Source: DASSBG01 sp035703755 (GTDB lineage: Bacteria; Pseudomonadota; Gammaproteobacteria; Xanthomonadales; Rhodanobacteraceae). From it: a stretch of 8,243 nucleotides of DNA. The stretch covers positions 1 through 8,243 of the forward strand of contig DASSXP010000283.1 of assembly GCA_035703755.1 (NCBI GenBank). The letters are read 5' to 3'. Below are positions 1-6,485 of this stretch, piece after piece; position 1 is the stretch's first letter; each line of letters starts with the position of its first letter. The notes below the pieces were generated by a model, which had not been told where the DNA came from, did not search any database, and saw only the letters and a list, made by a program, of their open reading frames with translations. The translations under genes and the position numbers were made by a program.

Positions 1-506
<506 letters not shown>

Positions 507-513
507 TTCCGTC

Positions 514-551
514 CGCGGCACATCGCCGCGCGCGTCACCGCGCCGCGCGAT
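514..551 (+). other. Foldable GC-rich sucC-sucD intercistronic spacer
   Basis: The 81-nt spacer between the sucC stop and the sucD start contains two mutually exclusive GC-rich hairpins. One is a perfect 6-bp stem (514-519 with 525-530, 5-nt loop). The other is an imperfect stem (522-534 with 539-551, loop TCAC) with five paired bases at each end and three mismatches in the middle. Neither is followed by a T-run, so this is more likely an mRNA processing or stability element than a terminator. That role is inferred from the sequence only. Confidence 0.35.
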
Positions 552-587
552 CCACGCCAGGCGGGAACCCAAGAACAGGAAACAACC

Positions 588-1460
588 ATGAGCGTTTTGG
601 TCAACAAGAACACCAAGCTGATCGTGCAGGGCTTCACCGGCCAGCAGGGCACCTTCCATTCCGAACAGGCAATCGACTACGGCACCCAGGTCGTCGGCGG
701 CGTCGTGCCGGGCAAGGGCGGCAGTCAGCACATCGGCCTGCCGGTCTTCAATTCGGTCGATGAAGCGGTGGCCGAGACCGGCGCCGATGCCTCGGTGATT
801 TTCGTGCCGCCGCCGTACGCGGCCGATTCCATCCTCGAAGCCATCGATGCCGGTATCCGCGTCATCGTTGCCATCACCGAAGGCATTCCGGTGCTGGACA
901 TGCTGCGGGTCAAGAACGTGCTGGCAATGCACCCGGAAACGGTGCTGATCGGCCCCAACTGCCCCGGCATCATCACTCCGGGCGAGTGCAAGATCGGCAT
1001 CATGCCGGGCCACATCCACCAGCCGGGCAAGGTTGGCATCGTGTCACGTTCCGGCACGCTGACCTACGAGGCCGTGTTCCAGACCACCAACGAAGGCCTC
1101 GGCCAGTCGACGGTGATCGGCATTGGTGGTGACCCGATCAACGGTTTGAGCTTCATCGACTGCCTGAAGCTGTTCCAGGACGACCCGCAAACCGAAGGCA
1201 TCATCATGGTCGGCGAAATCGGCGGCAGCGCCGAGGAAGATGCGGCCGAGTTCATCAGCGAGTACGTGACCAAGCCGGTGGTGTCCTTCATCGCCGGTGC
1301 CTCCGCCCCGGCGGGCAAGCGCATGGGTCACGCTGGCGCCATCATCTCCGGTGGCAAGGGCACCGCCGCGGCCAAGTTCGCCGCGTTGGAAAAAGCCGGT
1401 GTCACCACGGTGAAATCTCCCGCCGACCTCGGCAAGGCGCTGGCCGCGAAAATGGCCTGA
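588..1460 (+). CDS. sucD: Succinyl-CoA synthetase (ADP-forming) alpha subunit
   Basis: This gene encodes the alpha subunit of succinyl-CoA synthetase, which binds CoA and carries the phosphohistidine that relays phosphate between succinyl phosphate and the nucleotide on the beta subunit. The 290-residue length is normal for the family. The N-terminal CoA-binding Rossmann domain starts with VQGFTGQQGTFH (residues 13-24). IGPNCPGIITPGECKIGI follows in mid-protein. The active-site histidine is H248 in MGHAGAIISGGKGTA, equivalent to E. coli His246, and E210 in GEIGGS matches E. coli Glu208. The ATG at 588 is supported by AGGA at 577-580 with 7-nt spacing and by an N-terminus (MSVLVNKNTK) that aligns with E. 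coli SucD (MSILIDKNTK). It lies 81 nt after sucC and is probably co-transcribed with it. A strong hairpin 22 nt after the stop ends the operon. Confidence 0.98.
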   Translation: MSVLVNKNTKLIVQGFTGQQGTFHSEQAIDYGTQVVGGVVPGKGGSQHIGLPVFNSVDEAVAETGADASVIFVPPPYAADSILEAIDAGIRVIVAITEGIPVLDMLRVKNVLAMHPETVLIGPNCPGIITPGECKIGIMPGHIHQPGKVGIVSRSGTLTYEAVFQTTNEGLGQSTVIGIGGDPINGLSFIDCLKLFQDDPQTEGIIMVGEIGGSAEEDAAEFISEYVTKPVVSFIAGASAPAGKRMGHAGAIISGGKGTAAAKFAALEKAGVTTVKSPADLGKALAAKMA

Positions 1461-1482
1461 CGGTACCCCGCCAGTCGATGTA

Positions 1483-1513
1483 CGAAACGGGCCGCCTTGT
1501 GCGGCCCGTTTCG
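1483..1513 (+). terminator. Hairpin terminator after sucD
   Basis: A perfect 13-bp inverted repeat (1483-1495 with 1501-1513) encloses a 5-nt loop, CTTGT. The stem core is GGGCCGC/GCGGCCC, flanked by GAAAC on the left and GTTTC on the right. Only the three T's inside the 3' arm supply a U-rich element and no T-run follows, so release may be imperfect or factor-assisted. Its position 22 nt after the sucD stop, before a new promoter-like region, makes it the natural end of the sucCD transcript. Confidence 0.78.
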
Positions 1514-1529
1514 CGTCCGGGCCACACCT

Positions 1530-1558
1530 TTGCTTGCTGTCACGTGAGCCTTTAGACT
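1530..1558 (+). promoter_or_regulatory. Candidate sigma70 promoter for the ABC-F gene
   Basis: A possible -35 box TTGCTT (1530-1535) is separated by 17 nt from a possible -10 box TAGACT (1553-1558). They match the consensus hexamers at 3 of 6 and 4 of 6 positions, so the promoter would be weak. It lies just after the sucD terminator in the least GC-rich part of the gap, about 125 nt before the ABC-F start. A perfect 8-bp palindrome TCACGTGA (1540-1547) sits in the spacer and could bind a regulator. This is a pattern call only. Confidence 0.35.
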
Positions 1559-1592
1559 TGCTCCATCGTCACAGCACACCGAGTAACACGTC

Positions 1593-1680
1593 ATGCGCCA
1601 TTGATGCCGCCGTCTTCATGACGGCCAGTCTCCACCTGCCCCTGCAAGTCCAGGGGAGATCTTGGCATCTTTGGAAATGA
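1593..1680 (+). promoter_or_regulatory. Possible leader with short ORFs and hairpins
   Basis: Three very short ORFs sit in tandem upstream of the ABC-F gene: ATG-CGC-CAT-TGA (1593-1604), a 5-codon ORF starting in the overlapping ATG (1604-1621), and a 20-codon ORF (1618-1680) ending in SWHLWK that stops one codon before the ABC-F ATG and in its frame. Two perfect 6-bp hairpins lie in the same stretch: 1609-1614 with 1620-1625, and 1639-1644 with 1651-1656. None of the short ORFs has a strong Shine-Dalgarno sequence; only a GAG at 1581-1583 precedes the first. Several antibiotic-resistance ABC-F genes are known to be controlled by leader-peptide attenuation, so a similar role is conceivable, but chance is a real alternative. 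Confidence 0.3.
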
Positions 1681-1683
1681 ATC

Positions 1684-3297
1684 ATGACGCGTTGCTGCCT
1701 CGCCCTTGACGGCGTGTCGCATGTCCTGCCCGACGGCCGGGCGCTTTTCTCCGGACTCACCGAACGCTTTGACCGACAGCCAACCGGACTGGTCGGGCGC
1801 AATGGTGTCGGCAAGACGCTGCTCGCGCGCATGCTCGCGGGAGAGCTGCAGCCGACGGCCGGGCGTTGTGTGCGCTCTGGCAGCGTGCATTACCTGGCCC
1901 AGCAAGTCTCGCCTCCCGCCGGTCTCACCGTGGCGGGCCTGGCTGGTGTGCAGGCCACGCTGGACGCGCTCGGGCGCATCGAAGCCGGCTGCGGTACGAG
2001 CGGGGATTTCGATGCCGTGGGCGCGCGCTGGGATACCCCTGTGCGCCTGCGGCTGGAGTTGCAGCGCATCGGTCTTGGCCACCTGGACTCTGCCACGCCC
2101 GTCGCTGTCCTCAGTGGCGGCGAGGCCATGCGCGTTGCGTTGGCTGGTGCTTTCTTGTCGGGCGCGGACTTTCTCATCCTGGATGAGCCGACGAATCATC
2201 TTGATCGCAACAATCGGCAGGCGCTGATCGAGCAGTTGCAGCGTTGGCAACGCGGCGTACTGGTGGTGAGCCATGACCGCCAATTGCTGGAGACCATGGT
2301 GCGGATCGTGGAATTGTCTTCACTGGGGCTGCGCAGTTATGGCGGCAACTACAGCTTCTACGCGCAGTGCAAGGAGCTGGAGCGGCAGCATGCCCAGCAG
2401 CAACTCGAGCAACGCAAAGGCGAACGCCAGCGTGAGGAGCAGATGCAACGCGAGCTGCGCGAGCGGCAGGAACGGCGCCAGGCCCGCGGCAATCGGCAAG
2501 CGCATGCGGCCAACCAGGCCCCGATCCTGCTGGGTCGCCGGAAGGGACGCAGCGAAGTTACGGCGGGAAAGCTGCGCCAGCAGCATGCCGAAGCCCGCGA
2601 GCGGATGGCGCGACGCGTGCGTGAGGCAGCGCAGCAAGTCGAAGAGCATCGGGAGATCGTCCTGCATCCGCTGGCGGTTGATCTGCCGCCGCAACGCCGA
2701 ATCGCGGAACTGGTGGCGGTGGAGTTGCCCTTTGTCACGTCGGCCACGCGGCACGTCGACTTGCTGCTGACGGGGCAGCAGCGGGTTGGTATCGTCGGGC
2801 CGAACGGCTGTGGCAAATCCACCTTGCTCAAGGTGCTCGCGCGCAAATTGCAGCCCGTGGCAGGGCGCTGCAAGATTTACGTGGAGGGCGTCTATCTCGA
2901 TCAATGCCTGGCGACGCTGGATCCGCAGCGCAGCGTGCTGGATCAAATGCAAAGAGCCAACAGCCTGACCGATGCGGGGGAATTGCGCATGCGACTCGCG
3001 CAGTTGGGCCTTGATGCCGGGGCCATCACGGTGCCGAGCGGTTTGCTGAGCGGTGGAGAGCGACTGAAAGCGGCGCTGGCCTGTGCGCTGCATGCCGACC
3101 CGCCGCCGTCATTGCTGTTGCTGGATGAGCCCGGAAACCACCTTGACCTGGCTTCGTTGCGGGCCTTGGAATGTATGCTGGACGGCTACCGTGGCGCATT
3201 GGTCGTGGTCTCGCACGACGATGCCTTCATGAACCAACTGGCCTTGACGCATCGCTTGCGAGCGGGAGCGCAGGGCTGGCGGATGGAGCCATGGTGA
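1684..3297 (+). CDS. ABC-F family ATP-binding cassette protein
   Basis: This 537-residue soluble protein has two ABC ATPase cassettes and no membrane segments, the architecture of the ABC-F family, whose members bind the ribosomal E site and act on translation or protect against ribosome-targeting antibiotics. Cassette 1 has Walker A GRNGVGKT (38-45), signature LSGGE (143-147), Walker B with catalytic Glu168 in DEPTNHLD (167-174) and H-loop His197. Cassette 2 has Walker A GPNGCGKS (372-379), signature LSGGE (455-459), Walker B LLLLDEPGNHLD with Glu482, and His511. The interdomain linker begins with the family motif YGGNYSFY (219-226) and continues as a Gln/Glu/Arg-rich helical, probably coiled-coil stretch to about 325. 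In cassette 2 the hallmark DEPTNHLD reads DEPGNHLD. The ATG at 1684 has GGAAA at 1673-1677. I cannot assign it to a named member such as EttA, Uup, YheS or YbiT, and no drug or ribosome target can be read from the sequence. Confidence 0.92.
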   Translation: MTRCCLALDGVSHVLPDGRALFSGLTERFDRQPTGLVGRNGVGKTLLARMLAGELQPTAGRCVRSGSVHYLAQQVSPPAGLTVAGLAGVQATLDALGRIEAGCGTSGDFDAVGARWDTPVRLRLELQRIGLGHLDSATPVAVLSGGEAMRVALAGAFLSGADFLILDEPTNHLDRNNRQALIEQLQRWQRGVLVVSHDRQLLETMVRIVELSSLGLRSYGGNYSFYAQCKELERQHAQQQLEQRKGERQREEQMQRELRERQERRQARGNRQAHAANQAPILLGRRKGRSEVTAGKLRQQHAEARERMARRVREAAQQVEEHREIVLHPLAVDLPPQRRIAELVAVELPFVTSATRHVDLLLTGQQRVGIVGPNGCGKSTLLKVLARKLQPVAGRCKIYVEGVYLDQCLATLDPQRSVLDQMQRANSLTDAGELRMRLAQLGLDAGAITVPSGLLSGGERLKAALACALHADPPPSLLLLDEPGNHLDLASLRALECMLDGYRGALVVVSHDDAFMNQLALTHRLRAGAQGWRMEPW

Positions 3298-3350
3298 AGC
3301 CAGGCATCGACAGTCCTGGAAATCTGTGGCACCGTTCGCGCTTCCCTTGG

Positions 3351-3357
3351 GGTGAGG
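3351..3357 (+). promoter_or_regulatory. Shine-Dalgarno site deciding the start at 3367
   Basis: GGTGAGG is a strong Shine-Dalgarno-like sequence ending 9 nt before the ATG at 3367. It overlaps an in-frame GTG at 3352 that would lengthen the protein by five residues (MRVLR). That GTG has no ribosome-binding site of its own at a usable distance, so the ATG is the better start. Confidence 0.65.
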
Positions 3358-3366
3358 GTTTTGCGA

Positions 3367-4350
3367 ATGGCAACGAACGCGCCGGCGTTTCTGTATCCGC
3401 CCGGATCGGTTTTGATGCATCCGCCGCTGGCGCTCGATGCATCGCGGATGTATGGCTTCTGGGTCGGTGGTGACATCGATGCAATGCAGGCGAGCATCGA
3501 CGCCACCGTAAATGTGGCGGCAGCGGGACGCATGCGCTTTGCCGTGGTGACACGTCATGTGCTGCTCACCTTCACGGCTGTCGGCAAGGCCTACAGTACC
3601 GATCCCGTGGATCGGGCCAAGGGCTGGGGCCGCGAGACCGACATTGTCACCTGGGCGCTGGTGGCCCGCTTCGATCAGGGCAAGCGGGTGCCGAGCGGCT
3701 TTTATGCCTGTCCCTTGCACATCTTTGTCGATGACTGCATGGCGCTGATCAACGGCCGTGAGTTGTTCGGCTATCCCAAATACGAATGCCAGTACCAGAT
3801 GCCGGACGCCGGCGCGCCAGCCAGCCGCTTTGCGCTCGCCGCGAAAGGATTCCAGCCGTTTTCGCCCGACTCGCAACTGACGTTGCATCCCTTGCTGGAA
3901 GTCACCTCGGTGGGTGGACTGGAATTGGGCGAGCGCTTCGGCGAAGTCGAACACTGGCGCCGGGAAATGCTGGCGCAGGTCGATGCCGACGGCGATTTCT
4001 GGGCGCTTGACCCGGATTGGCGGGATGACTTCGCCGCGGCGTTTTCCTTTCCCGCCCTGAATCAGCTGTTCTTGAAGCAATTCCCGGATGCCAGCGGCCA
4101 ACGAGCGGTGTATCAGGCGGTGGTCGCGGCGCCGGCCAAGGTCAAGGCGATACGCTCGCTGGTCTTGCTGGGTGGCGACTATCAACTCGAGCTGCACCCG
4201 TTTGCCAGTTTTCCGTTCGATCAGACCCTGGGCTGGCGGCTCGGCCCACAGGCGGCCCGGGTTGGTTTTCAACTGGATTTCGATTTCGAGGTCGGCACCG
4301 GCGAGGTGCTGGTCGACAACAGTGCGGTGGCTGGCGGAGCCGTGGCATGA
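3367..4350 (+). CDS. Acetoacetate decarboxylase superfamily protein
   Basis: The 327-residue protein belongs to the acetoacetate decarboxylase (ADC) superfamily, recognised mainly by INGRELFGYPKYECQY (from residue 128), which lines up with AVGRELSAYPKKLGYP of Clostridium acetobutylicum ADC. There a lysine forms a Schiff base with the beta-keto acid. The equivalent here is K138. The neighbouring lysine (Clostridium K116), which tunes the catalytic lysine's pKa, is Tyr139. I also cannot find a clear counterpart of the Clostridium ESGQ segment carrying Glu76. It is longer than classical ADC, at about 245 residues. No signal peptide or membrane segment is visible, so it is probably cytoplasmic. 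The ATG at 3367 is chosen over the GTG at 3352 for its Shine-Dalgarno site. The gene starts 69 nt after the ABC-F stop and ends in an ATGA overlap with the flavoprotein gene, so the two products probably work together. True decarboxylation is unproven: other members, such as Streptomyces Sbi00515 and MppR, do different Schiff-base chemistry. Confidence 0.82.
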   Translation: MATNAPAFLYPPGSVLMHPPLALDASRMYGFWVGGDIDAMQASIDATVNVAAAGRMRFAVVTRHVLLTFTAVGKAYSTDPVDRAKGWGRETDIVTWALVARFDQGKRVPSGFYACPLHIFVDDCMALINGRELFGYPKYECQYQMPDAGAPASRFALAAKGFQPFSPDSQLTLHPLLEVTSVGGLELGERFGEVEHWRREMLAQVDADGDFWALDPDWRDDFAAAFSFPALNQLFLKQFPDASGQRAVYQAVVAAPAKVKAIRSLVLLGGDYQLELHPFASFPFDQTLGWRLGPQAARVGFQLDFDFEVGTGEVLVDNSAVAGGAVA

Positions 4351-6473
4351 GTAATCGGCGCGAACGCATTGCCATTCTGGGTGGTGGCGTCGGCGCGATG
4401 ACCGCCGCGTACTGGATCACTACCGTGCCGGATTGGCAGGCGCATTACGAGATCGATGTCTACCAGATGGGTTGGCGATTGGGCGGCAAAGGCGCCAGCG
4501 GCCGCAATGCGGCCATCGCGGAACGGATCGAAGAGCATGGCCTGCACATCTGGTTCGGGTTCTACGACAACGCGTTCGCCACCATGCAAGGCGTGTATGG
4601 CGCGCTGGACCGGCCCGCCGGGGCGCCGTTGGCGACCTGGGACGAGGCCTTCAAGCCGCATGACTACGTGTGCCTGAGCGAGCGCGTGGCCGACGAGTGG
4701 AAGGTGTGGCCAGTGATGATGCCGCCGCATCCGGGTCAGCCGGGGAGTCCGGATGCGGATGCGGATGAACCGTTGCACGCCGTGTTGGCGGCATTGGCTG
4801 GGCGGGTCGAAACCTGGCTGGCGGCGCTCGATGCGGGCCGTCGCATTGGGGAGTTGCAGGAGGCCGCTACCGCCACGTCCGGCGAGGACCCGTTGCAGCA
4901 ATTGCTGTCGATGGTGTCCGCCCTGCGCGCGGCGGCCGACCGCCACGCGGCGGTTGCCGACACCAATGAGGGTGGCGCCGATTTGTTGGACCTGCTGCGC
5001 AGGATGCAGCGCTTGTTACACGCGTTGCGATTGCCGTTTGGCGATCCCGATGGTTGGCCGGACAAATGGCGGCGCGCGTACATTTGCCTCGATCTGGCCT
5101 TGGCGATCGCCATCGGCATGCTGGCCGATGGCGTGTTGGCCCATGGTTTCGAGGCCATCAACGACACCGAGTTTCGAGCGTGGCTGACGCGCAACGGCGC
5201 ACAGCCGATCAGCGTCGACAGTGCCCCTGTGCGCGGCTTCTACGATCTGGTTTTCGCCTATCTCGATGGCGACTCCACGCAGCCCGACATCGAAGCCGGG
5301 ACCATGCTGCGTGGCATGCTCAAGGTCGGCCTGGCCTACCGCGGTGCGATCATGTACAAGATGCAGGCGGGCATGGGCGATGTGGTGTTCGCACCGATGC
5401 ACGAGTTGCTGCGACGGCGCGGCGTGCGCTTCCACTATTTCCACAAGTTGATCGACATGCAGCCGTCGGTGGATGGCTCCGCAGTCGCCAGCATCGAGTT
5501 GCAGCAGCAGGTGGCATTGGCAGGCGGCGATTACGATCCGTTGGTCGACGTCAAGGGGCTGCCGTGCTGGCCCGATGCGCCGCGCTACGAGCAACTGGAC
5601 CCGCAGCAGGCGGCGCTGCTGCAAGCCAATCAGGTCAACCTTGAAAGCCACTGGTCGAACTGGCCGGCGTTGTATCGGGTGCATTTCGGTGCGGCGCTGC
5701 CGCGTCTGCACTTGCAGCAGGGCAAGGATTTCGACCGCCTGGTGTTCGGCTTGTCGGTGGCCAGCCTGCCGCATGTGGCTCCGGCGCTGTTGGCGCGCAG
5801 CGCGGCGCTGGCCCAATGCGCGGCCAAGATCCGCAGCGTCGCCACCCAGGCCTATCAGGTCTGGATGAATCAGGACCTCAAGGGGATTGGCTGGTGCTGT
5901 CCGGCGGACAACGGCGAAGAGCCGGTGCTGTCGGGATTCACCGAGCCTTTCGACACCTGGGCGCCGATGGATCAATTGCTGGTGCGGGAGGACTGGTCGC
6001 GCGATCATGAGCCGCGCAATGTGTCCTACTTCTGCAATGCCTACCCGCAAGCCACCTATCCGCCGGCCAGCGATCACGGCTTTCCATCCCGTTGCGCCGA
6101 TGTGGTCAAGCAGGTGGCGATTGAGCAGTTGCAAAACGACATGCAACCGCTGTGGACGGCAATCGGCGCGACGGGTTTTCCGTGGCACTGGCTGGTGGAC
6201 CCGGACAACCGGGCTGGCGCTGCGCGGTTCGATGCACAGTATTGGCGCGTCAACGTCGATCCGTCCGAGCGTTACGTGATGTCGGTGACCGGCAGCAGTC
6301 AATATCGCCTGCGCAGTAACGAATCCGGCTTTTCCAACTTGTTGCTTGCGGGTGACTGGCTCAAGACCGGTCTCGATGCCGGTTGCGTGGAAGCGGCCTG
6401 CATGGGTGGTATGCAGGCAAGTCGCGCTATCTGCGGCCTGCCGGCAACGATCACTGGCGAGGATGGTTGGTAA
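4347..6473 (+). CDS. FAD-dependent amine-oxidase/phytoene-desaturase-like oxidoreductase
   Basis: This 708-residue protein looks like a flavin-dependent oxidoreductase of the amine oxidase / carotenoid desaturase superfamily. The N-terminal dinucleotide-binding fold has IAILGGGVGAMTAAY (8-22) and RLGGKGASG (44-52). EEHGLHIWFGFYDN (62-75) resembles the E-x-GLHxFFG segment of phytoene and zeta-carotene desaturases. The C-terminal FAD-binding segment is SNLLLAGDWLKTG (663-675), with Asp670 expected to contact the FAD pyrophosphate. Two residues are unusual: the third glycine of GxGxxG is Ala17, and the acidic residue that normally binds the FAD ribose is Gln40. Desaturases are usually about 500 residues; the extra length includes a largely helical region at about 140-290, following a Pro/Asp-rich stretch. 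Its ATG overlaps the upstream stop (ATGA, 4347-4350), and GGAG at 4336-4339 gives a good ribosome-binding site, so translational coupling is likely. No carotenoid or hopanoid genes are nearby, so the substrate is unknown. Other options are a hydroxysqualene dehydroxylase-like or generic amine-oxidase-fold enzyme. Confidence 0.85.
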   Translation: MSNRRERIAILGGGVGAMTAAYWITTVPDWQAHYEIDVYQMGWRLGGKGASGRNAAIAERIEEHGLHIWFGFYDNAFATMQGVYGALDRPAGAPLATWDEAFKPHDYVCLSERVADEWKVWPVMMPPHPGQPGSPDADADEPLHAVLAALAGRVETWLAALDAGRRIGELQEAATATSGEDPLQQLLSMVSALRAAADRHAAVADTNEGGADLLDLLRRMQRLLHALRLPFGDPDGWPDKWRRAYICLDLALAIAIGMLADGVLAHGFEAINDTEFRAWLTRNGAQPISVDSAPVRGFYDLVFAYLDGDSTQPDIEAGTMLRGMLKVGLAYRGAIMYKMQAGMGDVVFAPMHELLRRRGVRFHYFHKLIDMQPSVDGSAVASIELQQQVALAGGDYDPLVDVKGLPCWPDAPRYEQLDPQQAALLQANQVNLESHWSNWPALYRVHFGAALPRLHLQQGKDFDRLVFGLSVASLPHVAPALLARSAALAQCAAKIRSVATQAYQVWMNQDLKGIGWCCPADNGEEPVLSGFTEPFDTWAPMDQLLVREDWSRDHEPRNVSYFCNAYPQATYPPASDHGFPSRCADVVKQVAIEQLQNDMQPLWTAIGATGFPWHWLVDPDNRAGAARFDAQYWRVNVDPSERYVMSVTGSSQYRLRSNESGFSNLLLAGDWLKTGLDAGCVEAACMGGMQASRAICGLPATITGEDGW

Positions 6474-6485
6474 CTGCGGGCTGCT

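Noticed and set aside
1591..2283. Minus-strand open frame (230 codons) covering the ABC-F leader and cassette 1
   Set aside because: Its translation matches nothing recognisable and it runs against the Walker A, signature and Walker B codons of the ABC-F gene.
1684..3297. ABC-F gene as part of an ABC transporter
   Set aside because: Two fused ATPase cassettes with the ABC-F linker motif and no membrane-domain gene nearby point to a soluble translation-type protein.
3298..3366. Separate promoter for the ADC-like/flavoprotein pair
   Set aside because: A TCGACA-like element occurs at 3308-3313, but no reasonable -10 box follows at usual spacing. Read-through from the ABC-F gene is equally plausible, so no promoter is called.
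3109..4272. Long minus-strand open frame (387 codons) opposite the ABC-F end and ADC-like gene
   Set aside because: Its translation is rich in His, Arg and Gln with no recognisable domain, and the plus strand carries clear conserved motifs. It is a shadow frame of GC-rich coding DNA.
5016..6302. Minus-strand open frame (428 codons) opposite the flavoprotein gene
   Set aside because: Low-complexity Arg/His/Gln-rich translation without domains, fully inside a well-supported plus-strand gene.
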